From Sipunculus nudus (taxonomy: Eukaryota; Annelida; Sipuncula; Golfingiida; Sipunculidae), in NCBI GenBank assembly GCA_026874595.1, contig CM049322.1, positions 20,465,400 to 20,529,399 of the forward strand: a stretch of 64,000 bases of DNA. The letters run 5' to 3'. The translations under genes were made by a program, and so were the position numbers. Positions 36,930-49,300 of this stretch are shown here, one piece after another. The notes below the pieces were generated by a model. It was not told the DNA's origin. It made no database searches and was given only the letters and a program-made list of their open reading frames with translations. Numbering within the stretch: position 1 is the stretch's first letter; each line of letters starts with the position of its first letter.

Positions 36930-37475
36930 TCCAGCAAACGGGAGGATTAAACACCTAGGGCCCGCAGGTGCGATAGTCACCGGGCCTTGTTAAAAATTGG
37001 ATGTAAAATTAGAGGAAACGTGTGCTACTGTCCTGTCAGATAGTCCGAAACCGGAATGGAATGCGGGTACCTTTGAACAAGATTATTGTTATTTACGGTT
37101 ACTCCCGCTTTTGCTTCTCAGTGCCATCTAGTATTCAAACTTTGAACGATTTAGAAATTTAAGATATCTTTCTTTTCGATTAAACGTTACCTTTAAGCAT
37201 ATTTCAACTCAACGCAATGAAGCGTTATGTATTCCTGTTGGCGATCCGGTCAAATGTATAAGAATATACAATGGAATTATCCAGTTTTAATTCCCTAGAG
37301 TGTTAATCAAACGTCATCATTTCCACTAAATGAACACAAGATGGCGCTGATATGCAATAGCGGTTTACCGTAATTAATAATGAAGACATGCTAAAGCACC
37401 CCATTCTGCAGATGAACATACTTACCTAAGCCAACTTTAAAAATGGGGGCGATTACCTCCCACAAAAAAATTATT
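36930..37475 (+). mobile_element. SINE-like retroposon, copy 1, interrupted
   Basis: The 5' part (36930-37060) has GGATTAAACACCTAGGGCCC, GCAGGTGCGATAGTCACC and TAGTCCGAAACCGGAATGG; the 3' part (37405-37475) continues with CTGCAGATGAACATACTTAC, GGCGATTACCTCCC and an A-rich tail. Compared with the copy at 55255-55500 the two parts should be contiguous, so about 345 bp (37061-37404) appear inserted or expanded here. The A-rich end points to retroposition. Confidence 0.6.
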
Positions 37476-37616
37476 AAAAATTATATAAAAATGAATCAAT
37501 TGGTCGAGTATTCAATGGCAGGAACGTGACATATTCAAGGACAGAAGTCAAAACATTAAGAACGTTCGCATATTTGATTGAAATACAAATTGCTGATATT
37601 GCCATGATGTGTGCAC

Positions 37617-37790
37617 ACCCAGGGCCCGCAGGTGCAGTAGTCATCGGGCTGGTTATCACCAGGATATAAATTGGAAGGAAGTGTGTGTTACTACCCTTTC
37701 AAGTAGTCCACATGCACATATACTTAGTTAAGCTAGCATTTAAAAAAATTGAGGCGGTTACCTCCAACAACAACAAAATCAAAAATATCT
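37617..37790 (+). mobile_element. SINE-like retroposon, copy 2
   Basis: CACCCAGGGCCCGCAGGTGC, then CATCGGGCT, ACCAGGATATAAATTGG, CAAGTAGTCCACATG, ATACTTAGTTAAGC, GGCGGTTACCTCC and a tail of CAACAACAACAAAA type. Same orientation as copy 1 and about 140 bp downstream of it. Confidence 0.65.
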
Positions 37791-38653
37791 ATGACAATAA
37801 TATCACATGACCTTATTTTTACTCCTGGAATGCATGAAATACCATGATGAAGTAGATCTGGTACCTCTTGTCAGTTCGCCAGGCACATCAAATATGAGGA
37901 TATAGCGAAATTTCATATTTTGCTCAGTTCTGTTTTTTTTTTCTTTTTTTCTCCGGGTGCGCATGACGACCGCACTGCCACCTGGTTGGAGATAGCATAA
38001 CTAATATTGTGAAAAAATTAAACACCTTGATTGGTTTTGTGGCCTTTTTGTGGCTTTATCTTGGTTGCCGTTTTGCTCGCGAGGCTTTCAAATTCACGAA
38101 ATTTAAAACTTTCGTGAATAAGAGGTCCAATCGTCGAAGGCAATGCTGAAAATTAAAGGGTTGACATAATGAATAAAAATGTATGGTCAAAGATTGATAT
38201 TTCAAATGATATCAGATCATTTGAATTGTCTGCCATTAACGAAAAACATTTTGTAAATAAGATCGTGTGCACATAATATAAGTTTTAGTTGAATTCACAT
38301 AATAATGGTTAGACTCTGCATATAAGTCTTTTGACTTGTGAGATGGCGAAAATGAACCCACACGAAACACTAAAAAATGAAAATCGGGAACTTTTAACCC
38401 CGCCAATTTATAACCAATAACAGTGTCCTTTTGCTGCTTTTTGTATTAAACAGTTTTAATTTAATTTCACTCTTCAAGAAGCCGTTAAAATTCCCAGCAG
38501 CGGCCAAAGCTAACAGCTTTCATGTACTAGGCATGACTTCGTTAATTAGTTGGTAAATGTTTTGCTAGATGCTGCCTATTTTTTAACATTTTCTAACAAT
38601 GCAGTGATAAAGGATATAAATCATATAGCCGCAGCGGTTAAGTAAACCGTTCA

Positions 38654-38658
<5 letters not shown>
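37791..38658. other. Gene-free stretch
   Basis: AT-rich sequence with nothing recognised apart from poly-T runs near 37935. Confidence 0.5.
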
Positions 38659-38699
<41 letters not shown>

Positions 38700-38702
38700 T
38701 AT
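38659..38702. repeat. (TA)n array left of foldback element 2
   Basis: TA alternation, followed by TGTATCTAGGTATATTC and a further short TA run that abuts the element at 38731. Confidence 0.9.
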
Positions 38703-38730
38703 TGTATCTAGGTATATTCATATATATATA

Positions 38731-39750
38731 TGTCAAGGCCCAGATCCCGATCTGGACCAATCGCCGATTGGTCCAGCCTAAACCCGATCATTAACTTTTA
38801 GGAAAGAGAATGAGTTCCTGTCTGAACTTATCAAGGTTCAGGTCAGCCCAGATCAAGATTCAGAGTATGCCTATATCCCTGACAGGATGTCTGAAATTAT
38901 AACTTAATAAGTAATGACAAATGTTAATTTAGTTTGTAGTCAGTGTTAATTATTCTACCTTAATAACTTAATTCATATATAAGTTTGAATTAATTGAGTG
39001 ATATATTTATTGTAATTATTTTTCAAGTCTTTGTATTATTTTTCAAGTTGAATTATTATTTCCAGTTTTTTCATCAGATTGTTTATTCAATTTTTTTATA
39101 TAACAACTGAACTAGTTTAAGCTGACTCATTGTGTAAATAAGTGTATATATTTGGCGCTTTTGTAGGTAGAATAAATTGTTAGATGACATATATAAGGAT
39201 AAAGTATCATATGGAGTTTTCATTCCCAAGTTCTCAAATATGGATATTCTTAACTTGTATCAACTCATAAACAGCTTACATTCAAGTGAAAAGTCCTGAT
39301 TTCATGAAAACCAACAATTTATAACTTCTCTTATCAATCTTTTCAACTTAATATATGTATATGTTCATGTTTTTATTACATATATTAATATATATAAAAT
39401 TATATTTTTTACGCAACTTGGTTTATTATTTTCATGTCTTAACCTTAAGGAATATAATTTTTAGCCAAAAGCCTGCTCTAGTCTGCCATGGAATCTCATG
39501 AAATCAGGAAATGGTCCAGCCCAGATCCCGATCGAGATTTGGTCTGGACCAGTTCCCGATTGGTCTGGACCAAACAGCAATTGGTCCAGACCAGATCCCG
39601 ATCCGGATTTGGTCCGGCCTAAACCCTGATCGGGATCTGGTCTGGACAAGGGCTGGACCAGATCCTGATCGGGGTTTAGGCTGGACCAAATCCCGATCGG
39701 GATCTGGTCTGGACCAATCGCCGATTGGTCCAGGTCGGGATCTGGGCCTT

Positions 39751-39754
<4 letters not shown>
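38731..39754. mobile_element. Second foldback-type element, palindrome-packed ends, inserted in (TA)n
   Basis: Left end TGTCAAGGCCCAGATCCCGA; the right end is its reverse complement (TCGGGATCTGGGCCTTGACA). Both abut TATATA. After about 60 bp the arms differ in length: the right side is a 245-bp array (39510-39754) of palindromes such as GATCCCGATCGGGATC and GACCAATCGCCGATTGGTC, while the left keeps only one set. The core is AT-rich without a real ORF. Architecture, target and terminal TGTCA match the element at 17859-20042, but the palindrome sequence is different. Confidence 0.8.
39510..39754. repeat. Subterminal palindrome array of foldback element 2
   Basis: Alternating GGTCCAGACCAGATCCCGAT-type blocks. 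Several reading frames stay open on both strands (Asp/Pro/Gln-rich), as expected of a short-period repeat, and are not genes. Confidence 0.85.
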
Positions 39755-39786
<32 letters not shown>

Positions 39787-39804
39787 TATATATATATATA
39801 TATG

Positions 39805-39880
<76 letters not shown>
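39755..39880. repeat. Long (TA)n array
   Basis: About 126 bp of TA alternation with TTAA and GTATGTG interruptions, right flank of foldback element 2. Confidence 0.95.
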
Positions 39881-39881
<1 letters not shown>

Positions 39882-40051
39882 CTCTGAAGAAACACAACAC
39901 TGTTAATTCACAACAGTCTGTTTCACGGGATGCGACCCGATCATCAGGTGAATGTGGTTAGAATTTCTTCAGAGTAATACCGCCAAGTCTGTAGGCCATA
40001 GAGCACTTTACATCGGAAGGTAACACTACCTTCTATATATATTTATATATA

Positions 40052-40226
40052 CAATGAAACCTCGTTGTGTAGAACTCGCTTAAGTCGAATATCCCGCTTA
40101 TTTCGAAGTTACAGACTTGATATTCCGGACAACTCTATACCAAATAAAACCCGCTTGTGTGATGACCGCGGATGTTTTGAAGTTTTCTGAGGGTCCCTTC
40201 GACTTCGACACAACGAGGTTTCACTG
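40052..40226. mobile_element. pogo-like MITE, complete
   Basis: 175 bp with near-perfect ends: CAATGAAACCTCGTTGTGT on the left and ACACAACGAGGTTTCACTG on the right, flanked on both sides by TA inside TATATA text. The interior is non-coding. Ends and TA target fit the pogo/Tc1-mariner group. Confidence 0.85.
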
Positions 40227-40324
40227 TATATATTTATTAGTGAACGGTTTATTTAACAGCCATTTAATTATTTGGTACTTGGGTCAAACTTTATACTATA
40301 TCAACGTCATCATATCATCATCAG

Positions 40325-40361
<37 letters not shown>

Positions 40362-40777
40362 GTACAAAATAATGGTGGACCCATTTAAAAAGTAAAATCT
40401 TTAATACCGTTTAACATTTATTTACAAAATATGTAACAGTTATAAACATTTAGGTTCACATCACCGTAACTAATATTCAAACATAACGTTAGTCTTGTCT
40501 CGTTGTATACTTTATTAATTTCATACATTCGACTTGATATACGCCGTCTCACTATATTCATAATAATAATCAATATACAGAAACTGCTAAAATTACTGCA
40601 AACGAGTCAGATATGTCCAGTTCCAAAAGCACATTTCCACCCAATATATAGTAGATGATCCAAAATGCTAAACATACCTTATAACATGTTCTGTGTATAA
40701 TTAAGTATAAGGTCGGATCAATAATATTATTGATCATCCAACAGAGATTAAATGTAAAACTTTCAGCATGGTTTACT

Positions 40778-40972
40778 CAGGGTTCTTTTAAGAACCATGT
40801 TGTAGTTTCTTGGCAAACCGATAAATAACCTCCATAACCGATAAATGTATAATGCAAACAACCTTATGGGCTAATGCAAGTCATAGAAGATATTAAAGAG
40901 CCGTTATTGCAAGATTCTTTAAAAAACCTTTTTAATGTAAAGAATCATCAACGGTTCAACTGAGAACCCTTA
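40778..40972. mobile_element. Possible MITE with GGGTTCTT ends
   Basis: Begins AGGGTTCTTTTAAGAACC and ends GGTTCAACTGAGAACCC, with further GATTCTTTAAAAAACC text inside. Short inverted ends only; boundaries are uncertain. Confidence 0.4.
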
Positions 40973-43768
40973 TCTATATAAATTGTAGCATGTTAAATAT
41001 AGAAAATTATATATACATATATATTTTGTATCAAATTTATATCACCGTGATTTTGATATTTTTAATTCTCAAGCTTTAGCCTGTAACATATATACAATCC
41101 ATAGATCTTACCATTTTCACAGTCTTGACAACCTATACCTTTTTTGACTCATTTACAGATCAAATATAACCAAGCTCGCCAACACTTCTGTTGCGAGCGT
41201 GACCATGGATCTCTAAAATGTCTGGTCACGTCACTACAGATGTGTCCTTGTGGGTAATTATGAGTTGAGACACAATTTACTAAGGTTAAGACCCGGTGTC
41301 CCGGTCCGATGAAACTATTAATATTTGGACCCTTTTCAGGGCTAATAACAAGGTTAACCTTTTGTCCTCCGTGTAACGATATTTGGTATTATGTATTGTG
41401 TATTGGACCGTGTCAACATGAACTCAGAACAATATAAAGGCTAACCTTAGAAGTATAATTTCTATTTCCGTATGTTTATAAACCCTCGATGAGTCCTGAT
41501 ACCATTACTTCTTGGTTAATGGATAATTAGTAATTAGTTAAAAGGTTGTCATCGTTACAGCAACCTTATAACTCGTTTCCCTGTATTGCGTTAATAAACT
41601 AAAGCTAGACTCGAGGCTGTTGGTTTTGAACCCTCCACCTTATCACCCACCGAAATATCGTTTCTTTATACACACGGAACAGATAATAAACCATTTATTG
41701 TGTCATTTCTCGCCTTGACTTAATTAAGGTACATGTACAATGATACAATCTATTTTAAAACTTGTGCAATAAGACACTTGAATAATGGTTCACATAATAG
41801 ATCAGCCGTACTATATAATGGATTCCTTCTAATTACAGAAATCCTTGCACCGAAAACATCAGAATAACATACTGATAATAATATATCCCCCCCCCCCAAA
41901 AAAAATCTGTCTTCAATATTCCAGATAAGAATTTTTTTTGTCATATTTCGTTGACAACACGGCAACTTTCTTATTACTGTTGCTTTATTTTACCTCAGCC
42001 GGTCAGCTGTAGTATTCTGCCATCATTTCATATCAAGGTAATATTTCATTTAATAATTATGATAAGATTTCTTGCAAACTTCTGATAACCCTGCTTCCTG
42101 CCTGTTATAAGCTTCAATACATTTTCTTCAGTAGAAACCCAATGTCCATCCATCAACGATACAATAGATTGCAGATAAATGCATAAGTCTTCATCACAGT
42201 AATTCTCTTTTTCGGAACTGTTTCTTCAGCGCCTTCAGATAATGTCCAGAGTGCCACTCTTTAACGTTGGAGGATGGAAAGTTTACTTCCGCTATTGCAC
42301 AGAAATCCCACTCACTCAGCTAAAGCACCCAGAGGAAACTCTGAAAGAACAGAGAAATCTCTGTTGTTATAAGAGAACAACCACCATAGACTAACTATAA
42401 TGAAAAATTTTTACGACTATAATGTGATTCCTTAACCCGAGCCGCCTGGATTTTTTTCTTTTCATGTACATAGGGAGTTTTCACTGAAAGAATACAACTG
42501 ACTCTATATTATTTAAAACTAATTTCCGCGTATATGTGCGTATATACATGCGTTTTACAGTGATATAATTATGACTCTGGTACTCGGGAAAGAATCACTT
42601 GGCCTCGAATACTCCTTCAGCACTATACTTTTTTTTTATTTTTTGTATTTTCAAATTGATTTTATATCATTTATGAAAATATTCGTGGCAACAGAACTTA
42701 CCACATTGTTTCATCGTCGAAAGCCCTTTGTGTAGCGGGAGAAAAAGAAAGAAAATAGTATTAAATATTTATGAGTTGTGACGCATAATTTCAATACCAA
42801 CTGAATACTAAATGTTCATTTTTTGACATATACAGACAACCATTTGTAATGCTTTACAAGAATATATAAATACACACGTTAATGTGTAAAAAAAGGAAAT
42901 TAGGAGAAATCAACAACAAAGAGGAAATCTGTACGTTAATGTTTAATTAATATATATGGGTAAGCAATGAATTGAATAGAAACTGAAAATAGCATTTGAA
43001 TATGGGCAAATCTTCAGACTGGCTGAATACGTGATTTGGAATAATGATTCAAGAAAGATTAAGTTACATTTGTATTGTACCTCTAGCAGGTGTCCTTAAT
43101 GATTTAGGCCGAATCCCGGAATGATGTATGAATGGGTTTCATGTACTCACAAAGAATATCTGTATAAATAGTTCATGTGAGCTACTCGTGCATTCTTTGG
43201 CAAACGGGGATTCATTCCGCTTTTGTCAAATGATTATTAAGTAGCTACGTGCTATAGTTATTACATTATTGTTATTATTATTAGTAGTAGTACTATTATA
43301 AGATGTAGTTGTAGCAGCAGTATTAGTTATAGTAGTAAAATTACTTGAGGGGGTACATCAATACCTCTTAATATTTACTCTGTGCTTAGTCAAGTGTGTT
43401 CAATGTGAATGTCTATATACAATTAGGAAAATTTAATTGTTTTTTTTAGGTATATTTGTAAAGAAAACAACATTTTTCATGCTTCATGCCTATCATGTAT
43501 ATATGTTAGTATCATGAAATAGCTTATTAGTATATTAGTATATCCACGAACATTGATATATATACATGTTAGTAGAACCCGTCGATATACCAACTGCGTT
43601 AAAAAACACAATATACAGAAAATGCTTAAGAGAGCATCGGAGGTCGGATAGGTGTAATCTGCAGGTGAGTGACATGATGTATAAATATCTAGGCAACTTT
43701 GAATATAGCACTATATCCCAACACCAAATGAGCAATTCCTATCAGTGGGCAAGTGGCAGAACGCTGGT

Positions 43769-44313
43769 CTAGTAGGTGAACATATCTCTATCGATATCTT
43801 CTAAAGTATCATTGGTAAAATCAACCACGTCATCTGCTTTCATTTGACCCATAGACTCGCCAGAATGCTGGCTGCTCTGGTTCGTGATTCCAGAGACAGA
43901 CGGCACCACAGGTGCGTGGTAGGCGGAACCAGAACCTTTCAGAACCACTCGGAATTGTTCATCGTCTTGTGGATCTTCATGAACGGAAGCATAATCACGT
44001 GACTGGGCCGAGCTGATACTCAGGTCACGTGATTCCACAGCGCTGTCGGTCACAGTGCCGTAGTTAATAATACCCCCGCTAAGTTTCGCTGCTTGCTTTG
44101 AGGGAAGGATTGATGGGGGATTTGATACGGAGGCTGGGATGCTGAAACGCCGGTACCTGTTTGACTCGTCTTTGTGCGGTTTCCGTCGACGACGGCCCAG
44201 GTACATGACGAGGATGATGATACCGACCAGCACGAAACACGACAGGACGATGTTCCAAATGATAACCCCGAGGATTGTCGAGTCACTCAAAAGGAACGAA
44301 GAGAAACTGGATC
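43769..44313 (-). CDS. Type I membrane protein, coding exon 6 (TM helix and cytoplasmic tail)
   Basis: Residues 218-398 and stop. TM helix, RRRRK stop-transfer cluster, then a polar tail containing NYGTVTDSAV, RDYASVHEDP and a C-terminal Tyr. Acceptor TTTCCTACAG|GA. Confidence 0.9.
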
Positions 44314-46353
44314 CTGTAGGAAATAATGAAAATTCATAAGCCGTCATATTTCAGGTCATAATATACGGTATGATTTTCCTATAAGCATCACCTGTTATTA
44401 TAAGGAGGTTGAGTAGACATAATGAATATTCATGAACCGATGTATTTCATGGCATAATATATGGTATGATGTTCTTATATTTATCAACTGTTATAATAAG
44501 GAATGACACGTCATATTTCACGGCAAAATATACGTTATGATAATTATATTCCTTTATGTATCATGTTTCATAATAAAGTCTAGTAGATGGCGTATTAAAT
44601 TAATTTATTATATAATTTTGTATATATCAATGTTCGGGTTTTGCTACAGTATATTGCTCTCTGCAGAGACGTTAAGTTTTCATCTTAAAGGTCGTCTGAC
44701 ACGTATAAGATTTGAATTTGCTGTACGTGCCTCGTATCAGCAGGAATTTGCTTTGATTGCGATCCAGACTAGTTATTTTTTACCAAATTTAGTCTCGAGA
44801 CCGACAGTGACAGGTTTACTTTCTTATATTTTGGGTTCGTCCCAGAAACCCAGAGGATCAAGGTCAAGGTCAATCTTTCATTTCTTAGTGAGGAATGTTT
44901 GTCAGGAATGTCTTTTATATGATACGGAGCATACTGCACACTTCCTGGTTAATAAAACATAAGGTAATTTATTTTTTTAAATGCGGGATGGGGGGGGGGG
45001 GGGGGGGGGTTATGCAGTTTCACGTACACCAATGCTGGAGTAATATTTAACGGGTTCAAATTCGAGAGAAAGGATATAAACAATAAAGCAGATATGTAGT
45101 TGTATATACAAATGTCTTTGCTTTACTGCAACCAGCAAAGACGTTCATCAATCGTATATTCCGGTCATGCTTTCATTTGTGTCCGGACATTTATAGATGT
45201 ATATTTCACTGGTGTGGTGACGGGATTTTCCTGTGAGGAACTCTGTCAGCTAATTGTTAGTGACGACTGGTGAAGTCGACTTCTCTTTTCAAGTAATGCA
45301 GGTCGGTGGTCTCTGGGGATTAGTGAGCTGCTGTAGTGAACTGCATGTATGCGACTGATTCGTTGGTTACATCTATACGATATGTGCCGTTCGGACATTT
45401 CATTTGATATCATCTTTAATACCGAATTCAGCGGGCAAGTAAAAGGTTTGGTTTCTTCCGATGTAAACAAAATTACCCAGTGTTATTCATTATGTGAATA
45501 CATATATTGTAATAAATCAGAGGATGGTTAAATATACTGGTAATTTGTATTAAACCATTATTTATTGATCCTCCTGTAATAGCTTTTTTTAAAACTGTGA
45601 TGCTTTGCGCCCTCTGTACACACGCACACACATACGTACATACATATACATGTATATGACTGTAGGGAAAAGGTTATAAAAATATATGTACATGTTACTT
45701 AATTACAATGGACTTTCACTTAGTATGTTGATGTGTGTGATAAGATAGCATTGAAAACGGCCGTTATTGTCAGCGTAGCGTGAAATACGGCCAACACTTT
45801 GTTTTACGGGTGACCACTTTACATTCGTTCTATCGCTCATTTCACTCTACCACTGCTTTCGAGTATGGCGACCTCGGAAATTGGCCAAGAACTTAATACC
45901 CCTTAAAGCTGATTATCGCATATCAATGTTTTAACCGGCTGTAATCACACCTTAGTATGGATCTAGGAGGTATATCTATTACTTAAAGTGGGGATTAAAT
46001 TAACAAGGGTGTTCTTTTAGTACTTACTCTGACTGTTGACATTTTGACCGCCAGATCCGCTTATTCCTCCTCCAGTACCTCCGCTGATCCCGGAGGATTT
46101 AGCTGTAGATGTAGCTATATCTGTCGTCTGAAATTAGTATCTTATTAACTCATTAAATCTGTTTCATCAAGGAATACCGATCCTTTCGATAACAAATTTG
46201 CAATACTCATATTTCTCTTCACAACAAGGTACATTAAAGCAATGATGAAAACAGTTTTACAATGTTTTAAACTGGAGGGACAAAGAAGTATAATGATTAT
46301 CATGATTATAAAGATAAAGAAAATTTGATAATAATAATATATTGTGTAATTAA

Positions 46354-46396
<43 letters not shown>

Positions 46397-49300
46397 ATTT
46401 TTATTATCATTACTATTATTATTATTATCTCGAAAAAAATGAAGAATACTCATTCATTAGTAAATAAGGTACAACAACTTAGCATGCGTAAAGAGAGTTA
46501 TAATATACAAGTACGTACCTTTGTAGTTGGGGTCACAAAAGAAGGCACGTAAGCACAATCTGTAATAAATTAATTATCTTAACAATCCCATCTATGCATG
46601 TATTAATCAACAAAAGTAATGTTCTAGGTCTTACATTTCTATACATTGAAAATATGCTTATATGTTAAGCACTTCCTTATCGTTAGACATTACATATTAT
46701 ACTCATTAGTTTAACACTTCATTTAAATATGTACAATCAGAACACTATAGCCAGGACGTAAATATACTGGTAGTTGTAGTTTATACAATAAAAAGCGTTG
46801 TTTTATTTTATTTCTGTACTTAATAACGATATATGACGCTTTCGTTCGGAATATCTGCGCATTCTCTGTGACCACGAAGTGCATGTACAAATATTTGCAA
46901 TAATGATAAAAAAAACTGTCGCATTTCTTTCACGAACATATTATTCCAATTTTAAGCTTTATTAATTTCAGTTATTCCCGGAATCAAATCCGATATTAGC
47001 TCTGTTATTATTAAAGAACTAATATATTTCTATGTCAGTAAGAAACATTGATTGTATTATATTTTTAAAAATATAATAGCGGTATACCAATAATTTCGAC
47101 ATGCGACCTATGACATCCGGGTTTTCGTGTATAAGAACATGGCAGCCTTCATGGGCGGTTTCGAGAAACTGGGAGAAATAAACCTGTCATGGTTTGTGAC
47201 ACGGGAAGCGTGTCGGGGCTGGGGGATGTATCAAATGAGATGAGGAATGTTGGCTTAATTTTTTTTCATTCCAAAAGCTATAAAAAAATATATATTAAGT
47301 AGGCTACAACTGTTTCAGATTTGTTGAAGATGCACCGTTTCTCCCCGTGGATAATCCGCACTTTTTCTCCATGAAATTGAAATAAAAAACATTGGTGCGT
47401 ATTATACATGGAAGCATAATTCCAAACTATTTTCCCCATCACATTGGACATCGTATTGTGGGCCGACGGGGAGTGATAATAAAGGATTTTATGCAAACTA
47501 AGTGTATACTCTTTGAACTTTATCAAATTAGGCATAATAAAACATAATAATAGGTTTTATTAACTGTCATAATTTCAAAAACTTAAAATATACCTTTAAT
47601 GTGGCTTACAGCCGAAGAACATTGATAATTTGTGAACTGAAATATGCATGACTGTGCATGGTTTGGCCGACTTCATTTAATGTCATTGTCAGTTGGTAGA
47701 TGGCGCTGTGCGCACCAGCACTGGGGTTGTTATACCGGGTCATTAATTCTCTTAGGAAATGATCCGTGATACACTTAAATACTTCCTAAACAAATTGAGC
47801 CAAGGAAGGAATAATTGCCTAGTGGTTCCTTTAGTTAATTAATTACCCTATTTTGTACATCGTCATGGTCAGATTGATCAGTTGTACAAATTAATGTTAT
47901 CACGGCCATGGTGTTATAACTTGATAACAAAGGTTGGGGGATTTTTTTATACTAAACTATATATATATAGAACATCATAGGTCATGCACTCTTGAAAGAA
48001 AATCTTTCATGTAGCGTATTGCACTGTATAGATGAAAGACAAACCACGGGGGCAAAGATCAAAGATTAAAATCAGGGCACCTCCACTTACGCGGATTAGC
48101 AGATCGTGTCAGTCTGTCACGTGGTAAGGGGAAGTCTAGGGTCTGCCCCAGGTGCCTAGAATACCAGGCATCAGCCAGGGTTCCGGTAGTCGGTACATTC
48201 GCACAACAATAGAACAAACAGTGAGTACATACAGGTGACCGCGACTTAACCCATGGGCAATCAACCGGGTCAGCGCTTGATAAACACGATGGCCCGTATT
48301 AGGCAGGTCAATTTAATAGTAATATATCACTGCCCGTATTAGGCAAGTCAATTTAATAGTAATATATCACTTTGGTCAGAAAAAAACTCGTAATCTGTAA
48401 TAGCCAGGTGGTCGTATTTCACAGCATTTATACATTGATTATATAACGGAGTTTCGAAAGGGACTGATATAAAATGGTCGTAATTTGCTCGCATTTTACA
48501 GGTGGTTGTTCAGTATATTATATCTTACTTAAAACAGGTACGTGTCAGTATTGTACACTTAACAGCACCCTTTTTTACATTTGACAGCTAAAGGAGAATA
48601 ACCTTTTTGCTATTTTAAGTGTAACGATCTTCTTCTAATAGACTTGTCGGTCTGACTGGCAAAGTTTACCTTCATGGAGCCAGTGCATATTCGATTACTA
48701 CGGCAAATACAAGTTGCAGCATTCAAGATTTTGGCCAGAAACTGGCTGCGTACAATACACAGGGTTATGTGTTTTTCCTCAGAAATTGTTGCTCTAAATA
48801 GGGGTGTGGATTATCAACGGTAGCGGATTATCCACGGGGAAAAACGGTAAGTGCATATGATAGCGCAGCGACACTTTTTGTGGTCATTCCAACATTATGC
48901 TAAAGGATTTCCTGGGTGAATAGGGGTTAACCATTATTGCGTGCTGACACAAGAAACGAGAGACAAGGGATCGAGTCACTTGTTTTTCACATTTACTGAA
49001 GATGCAAATGGGTCAGGGACTGGGTCAAATGTCGGACCATACGTGCTTAAATCCGTCACTGACAGCAGGGGTTATTCATATGCATAATAGACTCTGGAGG
49101 TGCAGGCATTCCGGTCTTTGTCGAAGGCAGTTCGGCTGTTTTCGGTGGTAACCTCCACGAAATGGAATAACCACGCAAAATCACTCAAAGGGATGTGTGC
49201 ATTAAAAATTACTTTTTTTTTTCTCATATTCAAGGTACCTGCGGCAACAATAACCTTTAAAATGAGGTATAGCACAGTGTCATACGCAACGCATTTTCAG

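Larger units (their letters stand above)
39881..43768. other. Gene-free stretch left of gene 2
   Basis: Holds a pogo-like MITE (40052-40226), (CT)n at 40324-40362, and an imperfect inverted-repeat segment (40778-40972). The 3' UTR of the downstream minus-strand gene must end in its right part, but no single AATAAA on the minus strand stands out close to the stop codon. Confidence 0.5.
44314..46518. other. Gene 2 introns 5 and 4
   Basis: Intron 44314-46027 has a G20 run at 44990-45009 and an AAGGTCAAGGTCA motif near 44861, otherwise nothing recognised. Intron 46128-46518 is dominated by an ATT/TAT microsatellite at about 46346-46395, giving Asn- or Ile-only open frames. Confidence 0.6.

Noticed and set aside
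39461-39900. Overlapping frames with DPDLDQ and YIYIYI repeats
   Set aside because: They are readings of the palindrome array of foldback element 2 and of (TA)n.
44537-44962. 141-codon plus-strand frame
   Set aside because: AT-rich start, no family match, lies in a gene 2 intron.
46145-46552. Poly-Asn and poly-Ile frames
   Set aside because: Readings of the ATT microsatellite in an intron.
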